60,525 bases of DNA from NCBI GenBank assembly GCA_050692915.1, contig JBOGVU010000009.1, positions 1 to 60,525 of the forward strand. Direction: 5' to 3'. Position 1 is the stretch's first letter; every line of letters begins with the position of its first letter. The notes under the pieces were generated by a model. That model ran no database searches and had not been told where the DNA came from. It saw only the letters and a list, made by a program, of their open reading frames with translations. This document shows, piece by piece, positions 24,826 through 33,433 of the stretch. Both the position numbers and the translations under genes were made by a program. Source of the DNA: CALAEC01 sp050692915. GTDB taxonomy: Bacteria; Actinomycetota; UBA4738; CALAEC01.

Positions 24826-24846
24826 GACTCGCTGATCAAGCGAGTC
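24826..24846. repeat. Perfect inverted repeat GACTCGCT-N5-AGCGAGTC
   Basis: 8-bp perfect arms with loop GATCA, located between the PH-SHOCT remnant and the methyltransferase remnant. It could be a leftover terminator or a rearrangement endpoint. No transposase or target duplication is visible. Confidence 0.4.
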
Positions 24847-24884
24847 GTTGACGCGGGCTTGGCCGATGGAGCACAGTCACCCCG

Positions 24885-25212
24885 TGGATCCTTCATCCAG
24901 GAGGGACATTGTTCGCGCTCATGCCGAACATGCGGTATCTCAACGGCCGATACTGGGACTATCTGGATCACCACACCCCCCTCACCCACCACAGCCTGTC
25001 CGAGGCACTGAGCCCCACCGGATTCCATGTGGAGAGCGTGATCCCCAGGTTCCTGCCCGACAGCGTGCACCAGACCTGGTTCCTGAAAGAGCCGCCTTCT
25101 CCTTCGCCTGTACCTGCGACTCCGGTTCATGTGGCCGCTCCTCGGCCGCCAGATGCTCATCGTGGCCACCAGGGCCGGAGACGGCGAGAGGACATCGGGG
25201 ATCGACCGCTAG
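24885..25212 (+). pseudogene. C-terminal remnant of a class I SAM methyltransferase
   Basis: Starts inside the family's HPGGTLFALMPNMRYLNGRY segment, followed by WDYLDHHTPLTHHSLSEAL, GFHVESVIPRFLPDSVH, and after one frame change near 25085 LLLRLYLRLRFMWPLLGRQM and LIVATR. It aligns throughout with the intact methyltransferase at 29698-30414 (NIRYLNGRYWDYFDHHTPLT). The SAM-binding N-terminal half is absent, and the reading frame is broken once. A pseudogene paralog at the edge of the polysaccharide locus. Confidence 0.75.
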
Positions 25213-25256
25213 CAACCGGAGGCGGACCTTGGCGAAGCGGCCACGAGCCCACCTCG

Positions 25257-26603
25257 TCAGACGATCCGGAGCAGGCGCCCGCAGTCGAGCATCACGGTCA
25301 CGCCGGGAGGCGCGATGGGGACGCGAACGACCTGGCCCACCCCGGCGCAGCGACCTCGCGCCAGGGACAGTTGTTCGTTCCACGTGGGCCCCGGCGATCG
25401 CACGAAGACGAAGTTCACTGCAATCAGCGCCGCGACCAGGGTGGGCCCCATGAGCCGGATCACGCGCGCCGGTCGCCGCGGCAAGCCGGCGAACGTCGCT
25501 TCCACCACGCAAGTGACCGTGGCTGCCAGGAACAGCAACGGCACGAACGTGTACCGTGCCCCGGCCAGATACAAGGTCCTCTCGAGGGGCACCAGGAACC
25601 CGGTGACCCCTCGGATCCACACCACAGCGCCGAAGGACACCAGTGAGTATCCGAAGAGCCCGACGATGGCGAGCCGCCGCCCGCGGTCACTCTTCCAGGC
25701 GCCCCAGCTCACCAGGACGAGTATCGCCCCGAGAGCCCCGTAGGCGAATCCCCACCCCAGCCAGCGCCAGAGCTCGTCGGCGAAGCGGTTCCCCGTCAGG
25801 AACACGCCCCCGATCCTCAGCGCGTAGAGGGGAAGGACGTCGAAGGCGGAGGACGCGCCCCACCGCAGGGGTTCCTCGCCGAAGAGGAAGGGCAGCTGGA
25901 TGAGAAGGCCAGCGAAGAACACAGACGGAATGAGTCGCTGAAGCGGCCGGTCCGCCTTCACGACCCGCCACACCGCGACCGGTGCGTACAGGGCCGTCAC
26001 CGGGGTGCTGAGGGTTGCAACGGCCACCACCAGCGTCGACACACCTGCTTCGGCACGGGACGAGGGCTTCCGGAGCACGGCCCAGAAGCACGCGAATGCC
26101 AGATACCAAGGGAGGTTGGTCGCCGTGTTTACCACCTCATCCACCGCCCAGGGAGCCAGGATCATCGTCCCGGCCACGACCCCCCGCCCCAGACGAGACG
26201 TCAAGAGCTCCGCCGAGACGCGGTAGACGTACAGGGACAGCAGCGCCGTGATCGCGGCTGGACCCACGGAGAGCACCAGCGGCGCGAGCTCCAGCGGGAG
26301 GATGGAGGCCAAGGCCCCCAGCAGCCTTGGTCCCAGCAGCAGGTAGCTCGCCTGCGGCGTGAAGATCGCCGGGATCCCTCGGGCCACCGCATCCTCGAGG
26401 AACACGGCCCCGTCCTCCGCCCAGAGGCTGTCGTACGCTGGCGCCCCCCGCTGCCTGGCCACCTGGAGCGCCGTGGCCAAGGCGACCCAAGCGAGGCCGA
26501 CCAGCAACGGCGGGGCCCGGCCCACCCCGACCGGGCCCCCGTCCGCCGTCCCCTCCCGAGCCGTCCGCGAGCGATCCATGGGGCGCTCTCGAACCGGCGT
26601 CAA
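25257..26603 (-). CDS. Polytopic membrane protein, GT-C-like (LWAEDG family)
   Basis: 448 residues from TTG 26603, which overlaps the epimerase stop (TTGA); ATG 26579 is an alternative. About ten membrane helices. The first external loop holds SLWAEDGAVFLEDA, and the C-terminal tail holds SPGPTWNEQL and VVRVPIAPPGVTVMLDC. The same landmarks occur in the larger protein at 33232-34806, so the two are paralogs. The topology and acidic first loop resemble GT-C lipid-linked-sugar transferases, but no family is certain. Fourth gene of a polysaccharide operon. Confidence 0.75.
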   Translation of the reverse strand: MTPVRERPMDRSRTAREGTADGGPVGVGRAPPLLVGLAWVALATALQVARQRGAPAYDSLWAEDGAVFLEDAVARGIPAIFTPQASYLLLGPRLLGALASILPLELAPLVLSVGPAAITALLSLYVYRVSAELLTSRLGRGVVAGTMILAPWAVDEVVNTATNLPWYLAFACFWAVLRKPSSRAEAGVSTLVVAVATLSTPVTALYAPVAVWRVVKADRPLQRLIPSVFFAGLLIQLPFLFGEEPLRWGASSAFDVLPLYALRIGGVFLTGNRFADELWRWLGWGFAYGALGAILVLVSWGAWKSDRGRRLAIVGLFGYSLVSFGAVVWIRGVTGFLVPLERTLYLAGARYTFVPLLFLAATVTCVVEATFAGLPRRPARVIRLMGPTLVAALIAVNFVFVRSPGPTWNEQLSLARGRCAGVGQVVRVPIAPPGVTVMLDCGRLLRIV

Positions 26604-27619
26604 ATGAGGCCGTTCTCCACGGCCCGCTGGATCCAGGGAATCACCTCGTCCAGCATGTCATCCAGCGTTGCGGTGGCCTCGAAGCCGAGGACCCGCTTGG
26701 CCTTCTCCGTGGACGAGATCCGGCGCTGGACGTCGTGTTCGAAGGGCGCGTCACTGACGTACCGGAACGGTACCCCCGGGCGTAGTCGGGTCAAGATCCG
26801 CTCGGCCAACTCGAGGACGGTCGTCGACTCGGAGGTCGACAGGTTGAAGTCCTCGTTGATGGCGTCCGGGTGCTCCATCGCCAGAACGATGCCTCGAGCG
26901 AGGTCGGCGCCGTAGGTGTAGTGGCGAACCTGCGACCCGTCACCAAGGATGTGCAGCGGATCCTGACCCTTGAGGATCTTCTGGACCAGATCCGGCACGA
27001 CGTGGCTCATGGCGAGATTCACGTTCCCACTGTGGATCTCAGGCGCCCCCTGGGCTCTCATCTCCCCGATGCCGACGCAGTTGAAGGGGCGGACGATCGT
27101 GTACGGCAGCCCGTGCTGGTCGTAGGCCACCCGCGCGAAGTACTCCACCGCGAGCTTCTGGAAGCCGTACGACGAGCGAGGTGGTGGGATCTCCAGCTCC
27201 TGGCCCTCGTACGAGGGCCAGGTGGTTGCCGACTCGAAGACCATCGACGAGCTCATGTAGGTGACCTTCCGAAGCCTGCCGGCGGAGAACGCCTCGATTG
27301 CCGCATCGCACGCGGCAGCGGTGATCCGTTCGTTCGTGGCCAGCAGATCGTACGGGTAGGTGTGGAAGTAAGAGATGCCCCCGATCAGCGCCGCTCCGGC
27401 CATGAAATGATCGCAGTCTTCCAGCAGGTTTGATACGAGTCCCACATCCGCGGCATCTCCCTCAACAAGCCGATACCGAGGATTCGTGTCGAACGATCGG
27501 GCCACGCGACCGTACTTCGACAGATTGTCGAGGCCAATGACCTCGTATTCTTCCTGAAGTAGGCGCTCCACAACGTAGCCGCCGATGAACCCGGCCGCGC
27601 CGGTGACCAGGACCTTCAC
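26600..27619 (-). CDS. NAD-dependent sugar-nucleotide epimerase/dehydratase (extended SDR)
   Basis: 339 residues from GTG 27619, overlapping the GT2 stop (GTGA). Rossmann VLVTGAAGFIGGYVVERLL, NLSKYG, YMSSSMVFES, catalytic SYGFQKLAVEYFA (Tyr-x3-Lys) and VRPFNCVGIGE. An extended SDR acting on a nucleotide sugar, UDP-galactose 4-epimerase-like or GDP-mannose 3,5-epimerase-like; the exact reaction cannot be told. It sits between GT2 and the membrane protein in the glycan operon. Confidence 0.9.
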   Translation of the reverse strand: MKVLVTGAAGFIGGYVVERLLQEEYEVIGLDNLSKYGRVARSFDTNPRYRLVEGDAADVGLVSNLLEDCDHFMAGAALIGGISYFHTYPYDLLATNERITAAACDAAIEAFSAGRLRKVTYMSSSMVFESATTWPSYEGQELEIPPPRSSYGFQKLAVEYFARVAYDQHGLPYTIVRPFNCVGIGEMRAQGAPEIHSGNVNLAMSHVVPDLVQKILKGQDPLHILGDGSQVRHYTYGADLARGIVLAMEHPDAINEDFNLSTSESTTVLELAERILTRLRPGVPFRYVSDAPFEHDVQRRISSTEKAKRVLGFEATATLDDMLDEVIPWIQRAVENGLI

Positions 27620-28359
27620 AACCGTATCCTGGCCGCCTTCTCCCTGAGGCGGTCGACGGTGAGCTGGGGGCCGAAGGCGAAGAGGTACCAGCGCAGGTAG
27701 CGAGGAGCCCACGCCCGCATGGCGAAGCTGGACACTCCGAAGGACCGATCCAGCCAGATGGTGGGGATCTCGGCCACCGGTAGCCTTAGGCGTCGCGCCT
27801 TGGCCACCATCTCCAACCCAATCTCGAATCCCGCGTCCGAATCCACCCCCGCGGAGCGGAGGAACCCCCTCGAATACGCCTTGAACGAGTTCGTCGCGTC
27901 CCGGGTTCCGACCCGCGCGAACCATCGGAGCGTCAGACCGGCCAGGCGAGAGAGGGTCCGCTTCAGCCACGGCCCACCGACCTGCTGCCCCCCACGGGCG
28001 TATCGGGAGGCCGCGGCGATGACGACGCCGCGCTCCACCAAGCGGGTGAGCTGATCGATCTGGTGGGGATCATCGCTGCCGTCAGCCATCGTGACTACGA
28101 CCACATCGGCGTTCGCGTGGTCGATCCCATACCGGATGGCCCGGGCCGGCCCTCGGCCGTAGGTGTTCAGCAGCGGAACGAGCCGAGGCTCCTCGGCTGA
28201 GTACTTCTGCAAGTACGGTACGGACGAGTCCTCCGGCGAGTCGTACACCATCAGAACTTCGCACGGCAGGGAAACCCCCTCGAAGATGCGGTCGAGGCAC
28301 GGGACGACGTTCTCCCCCTCGTTGTGGACGGGGACCACGACGGACACGCGGGGCTTCAC
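27616..28359 (-). CDS. Glycosyltransferase family 2 (dolichyl-phosphate-mannose-synthase-like)
   Basis: 247 residues from GTG 28359, overlapping the dehydrogenase stop (GTGA). RVSVVVPVHNEGENV, GPARAIRYGIDHANADVVVVTMADGSDD with the metal-binding acidic motif, and SRYARGGQQVGG, NSFKAYSR typical of DPM1/polyprenyl-phosphate glycosyltransferases. It probably transfers a sugar to polyprenyl phosphate or starts a glycan chain. No membrane helices, so it is peripheral. Confidence 0.92.
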   Translation of the reverse strand: MKPRVSVVVPVHNEGENVVPCLDRIFEGVSLPCEVLMVYDSPEDSSVPYLQKYSAEEPRLVPLLNTYGRGPARAIRYGIDHANADVVVVTMADGSDDPHQIDQLTRLVERGVVIAAASRYARGGQQVGGPWLKRTLSRLAGLTLRWFARVGTRDATNSFKAYSRGFLRSAGVDSDAGFEIGLEMVAKARRLRLPVAEIPTIWLDRSFGVSSFAMRAWAPRYLRWYLFAFGPQLTVDRLREKAARIRL

Positions 28360-29549
28360 GTCCGCACGTGCCCCGTGACGACTCCCCAAATGTCCACGAC
28401 GGGGAGATCCGTCTTCAGTTTCCGATAGGTGTGATGCGGAGCGCCGATCACAAGCAGGTCCGCCTCTCGGAGCACCTGGTCCAGCGGGACCAGTTCGGGG
28501 TCCGAGGTCACGTAGGGGTCGGTACAAAGGACGGCCTGAGCCTTGAATCCCAGGATCCGCTTGAGCTTGTAGCTCAGGCTCGAGCGCGTGTCGTCGGACT
28601 CGCCCTTGAACGCCATCCCGAGGATGCCGACCGTCATTTCCGCAAGCGCGTAGCGCTGTTCGATCCTCGATATCACGTACAGCGGCATCCCCTCGTTGAT
28701 CATCATCGCCGCCTGGCCCAGGTGGAAGTTGTTGTTGTTGAACGCTGCCAACTGTGCAGAGTCCTTGAACAGGCACGGGCCCGCAGCGAATCCCGCTCTG
28801 GGGAGATCCTTGGCTCGTGGATACTCATAGGCCAGGGCGGAACGGATGCGCTCGAAATCGAGACCGAAGTCGTTGGCGATCATGAAGAACTGGTTCGCCG
28901 CAGCGAACTTGATGTAGCGCCACGCGTTGGTGAAGAGCTTGGCCAGCTCCGCCTCCTCCGGCTCCAAGCGGACCACGTCGCCGGTCAGGTTCCGGAAGAG
29001 CTTCTCCGCCCGCTCGACGGCCCTCGGTGTCCGTCCGGACACGATCTGCGGGAGCTCGAAGATCTCGGTGAGCGCCCGACCCTCCGCGATCCGCTCGGGG
29101 CAGAACGCCACGTCCACGTCTTTCCCAAGCTTGCGCACGACTTCCTCGACCTTCCGGGTCACACCCGGATACACCGTGCTCCGAAGGACCAAGAGCTGGC
29201 CTTCGGTCAGATGATCCCCGATCTCCGCAACGACACGCCCTACGGCTTGGATGTCGGGATTGAGGTGTTCGTCCACTGGCGTCCCGATGACCACGATCAG
29301 ATTCTCGGCATCCGAGGCGGCGTAGGAATCCGTGGTCGCGGTCAGTCGTCCCTCGGCCCGGACGGGGCCCAAGACCTCCTTGGCTCCATCTTCGCCGAAG
29401 GGCATCTCGCCCCGCTCGACGGTGGCCACTGCCCCAGCATCGCGGTCTACAAGCAGAACCCTGAGCCCTCGGTCCGCGAACGCCAGCCCAAGCGGGAGCC
29501 CTGCTCGGCCACATCCTCCGATTACGGCAACGTCATGCGAGAAGGCCAT
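28356..29549 (-). CDS. Nucleotide-sugar 6-dehydrogenase (UDP-ManNAcA/UDP-GlcA dehydrogenase family)
   Basis: 397 residues: DVAVIGGCGRAGLPLGLAFA nucleotide-binding start, NLIVVIGTPVDEHLNP, STVYPG, CPERIAEG, EAELAKLFTNAWRYIKF and the catalytic Cys in AGPCLFKDS, then GMAFKGESDDTRSS. The CPERIAEG segment favours the WecC-like UDP-N-acetylhexosamine dehydrogenase side over UDP-glucose dehydrogenase. It would make a uronic acid donor. First gene of a four-gene operon; possible promoter at 29576-29604. Confidence 0.9.
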   Translation of the reverse strand: MAFSHDVAVIGGCGRAGLPLGLAFADRGLRVLLVDRDAGAVATVERGEMPFGEDGAKEVLGPVRAEGRLTATTDSYAASDAENLIVVIGTPVDEHLNPDIQAVGRVVAEIGDHLTEGQLLVLRSTVYPGVTRKVEEVVRKLGKDVDVAFCPERIAEGRALTEIFELPQIVSGRTPRAVERAEKLFRNLTGDVVRLEPEEAELAKLFTNAWRYIKFAAANQFFMIANDFGLDFERIRSALAYEYPRAKDLPRAGFAAGPCLFKDSAQLAAFNNNNFHLGQAAMMINEGMPLYVISRIEQRYALAEMTVGILGMAFKGESDDTRSSLSYKLKRILGFKAQAVLCTDPYVTSDPELVPLDQVLREADLLVIGAPHHTYRKLKTDLPVVDIWGVVTGHVRT

Positions 29550-29575
29550 AGCGTTCCTTTGGCTCGGTGGCTCCT

Positions 29576-29604
29576 ATTCTGGACGAGCGAGGTGTTCGCA
29601 TCAA
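29576..29604 (-). promoter_or_regulatory. Candidate promoter of the polysaccharide operon
   Basis: TTGATG (29604-29599) and CAGAAT (29581-29576) on the minus strand with a 17-bp spacer, 26 nt before ATG 29549; AAAGGAAC may be a weak ribosome binding site. Confidence 0.4.
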
Positions 29605-29662
29605 CGGGGGAACCTCGTCTCCGCTCTTCGGTACGCCCCCGGGAGGACCCCAGATGGGGGCA

Positions 29663-29691
29663 TTGACACGGAGCGGGCGACCGGGTATCAG
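29663..29691 (+). promoter_or_regulatory. Promoter of the methyltransferase gene
   Basis: Perfect -35 TTGACA (29663-29668), 17-bp spacer, TATCAG (29686-29691), then only 6 nt to GTG 29698: a leaderless transcript. It faces away from the 28-29.5 kb operon. Confidence 0.6.
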
Positions 29692-29697
29692 TCTCGC

Positions 29698-30414
29698 GTG
29701 TCCCCACCTGCTCCCCTCGGGGAGGATCGCCTCTCCCGCCTGTACCGGGAGCGATTCGCGGCCGACGATCGGGCCTTCAAGGAACGGGCGTGGGCGATCC
29801 TTTGCCAGCGGATCTTCCAGCCGCTGGTGCGCCGGTCGGACGCGGTACTGGACCTCGGAGCGGGCCACTGCGAGTTCATCAACGCCATCGAGTGCGGTCG
29901 AAAGATCGCGGTGGACGTCAACCCCGATGTTGCCAGGCACGCGCGGGACGCGGAGTTTATTCAGACGAGTGGCACCGATCTCTCCGCCGTGGAGGCGGGG
30001 TCCGTGGATGTCGTGTTCTCCTCGAACTTCTTTGAACACCTACAGGACAAGCAAGCAGTAATCCACACGCTAGACGAATGCCACCGCGTGCTGTCGCGGG
30101 ATGGCACGCTCATCGTGTTGATGCCAAACATCCGCTACCTCAATGGGAGATATTGGGACTACTTCGACCATCACACACCACTCACCCACTACAGCCTGGT
30201 CGAAGCACTCAAGCTCTCAGGGTTCGACACCATCCGAGTCGTCCCCCGGTTCCTCCCGTACACGGTGAAGCAACGAAGCGTCCCTAGGAGCACGTTCCTG
30301 CTCTCCCTCTATCTTCGGCTCAGGTTCGTCTGGCCGCTGTTCGGCCGCCAGATGCTGGTGGTCGCCCGACGCACAGATTCACTACGAGGCGAGGCTGAGC
30401 GAACATCAGAGTGA
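29698..30414 (+). CDS. Class I SAM-dependent methyltransferase
   Basis: 238 residues from GTG 29698. SAM motif AVLDLGAGHCEFINAI near residue 50, acidic DVNPDVA, DVVFSSNFFEHL and VLSRDGTLIVLMPNIRYLNG. The C-terminal basic/hydrophobic stretch (LLSLYLRLRFVWPLFGRQML) suggests membrane association. Its location in the polysaccharide locus implies methylation of a sugar or lipid-linked glycan. A broken second copy lies at 24885-25212. Confidence 0.9.
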   Translation: MSPPAPLGEDRLSRLYRERFAADDRAFKERAWAILCQRIFQPLVRRSDAVLDLGAGHCEFINAIECGRKIAVDVNPDVARHARDAEFIQTSGTDLSAVEAGSVDVVFSSNFFEHLQDKQAVIHTLDECHRVLSRDGTLIVLMPNIRYLNGRYWDYFDHHTPLTHYSLVEALKLSGFDTIRVVPRFLPYTVKQRSVPRSTFLLSLYLRLRFVWPLFGRQMLVVARRTDSLRGEAERTSE

Positions 30415-32091
30415 CCGTCCGTCCGAGCTTCGACGCAGCAGTACCGCAATATCGTTCTCGTACAGCACCGTGTCCTCGTAAACGGTGTCGAACCGATCCT
30501 GGAAGTAGTCGTCGAGAACCGTGGATGGGCGCGCGATCGGAGGCGGTGGGTTCCCGAAGTACGGGACCTGAATGATCACATCGGTACCGGCCAACTCGCG
30601 GACGATTTCACGCTGCACCGGAGCTCGGTCCGTGAGACACGGCTGGAATCCGATGTACCGTGAGCCGGGGGGACGGTCGACGACCCAGTAGAAGATAGGC
30701 ATGTTCGCGAAATGCCCCGTGTTGATACTGAGGGCGACGAAGATCGGCTCATCCGGACCAGCGTACAGGTGCACCACGCGGGTGAGCCGTTCCCACTTCT
30801 GCCGATGAAATAGGAAGGTCTCGTCCAAGTCCGCGAACCCGTAGAGCCGATCGTATCGAGGCCAGTTCGTCCAGACCGCCAGATTCCTCGGCGCCCACGA
30901 CGTGATGATGGTAGGGATGATCATGGCGCTAAGCAGTCCCAGGGTCAGGCCCCGAGCCCACCGCGAACGTAGCAGGGAGACCAGCATGGCAAGCGAGATC
31001 ATCATCGGAGCCCACACAGGCTCCGGCTCCGCTCCAGCCCGAGCACGGTGCTCAAGCCAGAGGAACGCAACAGTGAGTCCGGCGAGCGCCATGGCCAGTC
31101 CGCGTATCTGGCGCCTCCTCAGGTGGACAGCGCTCAACGCGAGCGTTACTCCTGCCACGATCGGGGGCCCAAAGGTTCCAATACTCAGGACGACCTCATG
31201 GTCGGTCCAGATCCGCCCCCGCAAGGGGGCAAGGAGAGCTTCCCAGGCTGCGCCCCACGCCGGCTGAAGACCTCGGCAATCGGAGCGAGGATAAAAGCGG
31301 GCCGGGAACTCCACCAGATCGAGCCACACACGCTCCAGCCCCACTACACCGAGCAGGTAGGCACCGAACAGGGTCGGCGGCGTGAGCCCGGCGATCAACA
31401 CCCATCGGGCCCCTCTGCCGAGATTCGGTCGCAGCCACCACCACGTCAACACGACGAGGACGGCGGCGAATGGAACGAACTCGTACCGTCCCCAGAAGGA
31501 CATTCCCATGAGGAACGCGCCGATGGCGATGGGCTTTGCCTGACGCTCGTGACGTTCCTCCGAGCGCAACACGAACCAGATCCCCCACAGGACGAGCAGG
31601 AGAGACCAGGCGAAATGAAAATGGGACTGCGACGCCGCGATCGTGGCGATAGGCACGGACAGCGCGACCGCCGCCCACCGGCCGACGAACCGCCTTGCGA
31701 GGAGGTAGACGATGAGAGCCAGCGCTGCCTGGACAGCCAGGAACCCAAGGCGCACCGGCAAGGTGCCCCTGCCGAAGATGTGCATGAGGATCGAGCCATA
31801 GATGGGCGGCCCCGGACCGTACATGGTCCCTAGGTCCCGGTAGGGCACCATGGACAACGACGTGAACCGGGATAGCGTCAGGAGCCACCCGCCGTCATAG
31901 GGATTGATCGGCGCCTGAAGAACGGCCGGGGCACCGATGATCGCAAGGGCCACCGGGACCAGGAACCCGAGCCGGCCGAACCGGGTCCACCACCCGCGTG
32001 ACCACCGTTCGACACGCGTATCGGGCCCCCGAGTCGGCGCCTGATCCTTGGTGATTAGAATCCGGGGGATGTCAGAATCGGAGCTGTCCAT
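30406..32091 (-). CDS. Polytopic membrane protein, putative GT-C glycosyltransferase
   Basis: About 561 residues from ATG 32091 (ATG 32097 also possible). It converges with the methyltransferase (9-bp overlap of ends). There are 10-11 membrane helices after a basic N-terminus. The first external loop NPYDGGWLLTLSRFTSLSMV with VPYRDLGTMYGPG is typical of GT-C-like membrane transferases, and a soluble extracytoplasmic C-terminal domain carries DDYFQDRFDTVYEDTVLYEN. Donor and acceptor unknown. Its 5' end overlaps antisense with the start of the next gene, so one start may lie further in, but no other good start is visible before the first helix. Confidence 0.75.
   Translation of the reverse strand: MDSSDSDIPRILITKDQAPTRGPDTRVERWSRGWWTRFGRLGFLVPVALAIIGAPAVLQAPINPYDGGWLLTLSRFTSLSMVPYRDLGTMYGPGPPIYGSILMHIFGRGTLPVRLGFLAVQAALALIVYLLARRFVGRWAAVALSVPIATIAASQSHFHFAWSLLLVLWGIWFVLRSEERHERQAKPIAIGAFLMGMSFWGRYEFVPFAAVLVVLTWWWLRPNLGRGARWVLIAGLTPPTLFGAYLLGVVGLERVWLDLVEFPARFYPRSDCRGLQPAWGAAWEALLAPLRGRIWTDHEVVLSIGTFGPPIVAGVTLALSAVHLRRRQIRGLAMALAGLTVAFLWLEHRARAGAEPEPVWAPMMISLAMLVSLLRSRWARGLTLGLLSAMIIPTIITSWAPRNLAVWTNWPRYDRLYGFADLDETFLFHRQKWERLTRVVHLYAGPDEPIFVALSINTGHFANMPIFYWVVDRPPGSRYIGFQPCLTDRAPVQREIVRELAGTDVIIQVPYFGNPPPPIARPSTVLDDYFQDRFDTVYEDTVLYENDIAVLLRRSSDGRSL
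32056..32061 (+). promoter_or_regulatory. -10 element (TAGAAT) of the GT2-methyltransferase gene
   Basis: TAGAAT followed by 7 nt and ATG 32069, no Shine-Dalgarno: leaderless start. No convincing -35. Confidence 0.5.
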
Positions 32092-33433
32092 CGTCATCCC
32101 GATCTGGGGGGCCGACCATAACCTGACTCGCCTGGTCCCGTCGCTGACCGGCGAGCTTGGGCCCTCAGTTCCCAGGCCACTCGTCATCGTCGCCGCCGGT
32201 CCCGACGATCGGGATGTCGAGCCTCTGGCTCAGGGGCTCGGGGCCAGATTCGTACGTGCCGAAGGCGATGGTTACGGCACGATACTGCGAGCGGGGCTGG
32301 CGGCCGCTTCCGGCTCGTACGTCATCACCATGGACGGGGACTTCTCGCACCGCCCCGGCTACGTGCGGACAATGTGGTACCAGCGGGAGGAGGGCGACGT
32401 CTTGATCGCGTCCCGCTTTGTGCGGGGCTCATATCCCGAGATGCGGTTCGTCCGTCGCGTCCTCAGCAGGCTCCTCAACTTCCTCTATCGAAAGATCCTC
32501 TCGCTCCCCTACCGCGATCTCTCGAGCGGTTTCCGGATGTACCGACGGCAGGTTCTCGAGGACATCGGTGAGCCTCGAGGCCGCGGCCTCGACGTCCAGC
32601 CGGAGCTTCTGGTTCGGACTTACTGCCAGGGCTGGAACGTGACGGAGGTGCCGTTCTGGTATCAAGGAGCTCGGCCGGTGAGCCGCATGCGGATGCTGCG
32701 CCTCGGCATCGGATATCTTCGAACGATCGGTCGCTTGTTCGCTTTGCGGAACTCCGTGAAAGCTGCCGACTACGATCATCGGGCATTCGACTCGTGGATC
32801 CCGCTTCAGCGCTACTGGCAGCGGCGGCGATTCAAGATCATCCAGGACTTCGTGCCCACCAGTGGCCGAGTCCTCGATATCGGGTGCGGTTCTAGCCGGA
32901 TCGTCCAAAACCTCCCGAGGGGCGTCGGCATGGACCTGGCCATCCGGAAGCTCCGCTGGCTACGAAGTCCGGGACGGATGCTTCTTCAGGGCGACATGAA
33001 CCACCTGCCGTTCCGGGACGGAGCCTTCGATGCCGTGGTGTGCTCCGAGGTGATCGAGCATGTTCCCCGTGACGAGGTCCGCCTGTCGGAGCAGATCAGA
33101 GTACTCGCTCCTGGCGGGATGCTGATCCTTGGCACTCCTGACTACGGCCGACGTCTGTGGAGAGCGCTCGAGTGGACGTACGGCAAGGTGTTCCCAGGCG
33201 GGTACGCGAAAGAGCACATCAACCGGTACACCTACGGGGGGCTGCGTTCCGAGCTCGAGTCGCTCGGCCTGGAAGTGCTCGACTGCCGGTACGTGGCTCG
33301 CTCCGAGATGATCTTCAGGGCCCGGCTTCCAGCCGAGGCGGCTTCGCTGTCGTCGGACGCGTCGGCGAGGACGCGAGCACACGACACCAGCACAGTGAAG
33401 CCTTCGGGTGGCGTGATCGGGACCTCCACGTAG
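32069..33433 (+). CDS. GT2 glycosyltransferase fused to a SAM methyltransferase
   Basis: 454 residues. Residues 1-235 are a DPM1-like GT2 domain: SELSIVIPIWGADHNLTRLV, SYVITMDGDFSHRPGYV with the Asp motif, SSGFRMYRRQVLEDIG and RGLDVQPELLVRT. After an amphipathic linker, residues about 265-420 are a class I methyltransferase: RVLDIGCGSSRIVQNLPRG, GVGMDLAIRKL, DAVVCSEVIEHV and LAPGGMLILGTPDYG. The last ~40 residues run antisense through the neighbouring membrane protein gene and look non-conserved. The fusion suggests coupled transfer and methylation of a polyprenyl-linked sugar. Confidence 0.88.
   Translation: MSESELSIVIPIWGADHNLTRLVPSLTGELGPSVPRPLVIVAAGPDDRDVEPLAQGLGARFVRAEGDGYGTILRAGLAAASGSYVITMDGDFSHRPGYVRTMWYQREEGDVLIASRFVRGSYPEMRFVRRVLSRLLNFLYRKILSLPYRDLSSGFRMYRRQVLEDIGEPRGRGLDVQPELLVRTYCQGWNVTEVPFWYQGARPVSRMRMLRLGIGYLRTIGRLFALRNSVKAADYDHRAFDSWIPLQRYWQRRRFKIIQDFVPTSGRVLDIGCGSSRIVQNLPRGVGMDLAIRKLRWLRSPGRMLLQGDMNHLPFRDGAFDAVVCSEVIEHVPRDEVRLSEQIRVLAPGGMLILGTPDYGRRLWRALEWTYGKVFPGGYAKEHINRYTYGGLRSELESLGLEVLDCRYVARSEMIFRARLPAEAASLSSDASARTRAHDTSTVKPSGGVIGTST

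Noticed and set aside
24826..24846. Insertion-sequence terminal inverted repeat
   Set aside because: Only one hairpin is present, with no transposase, second end or target-site duplication.
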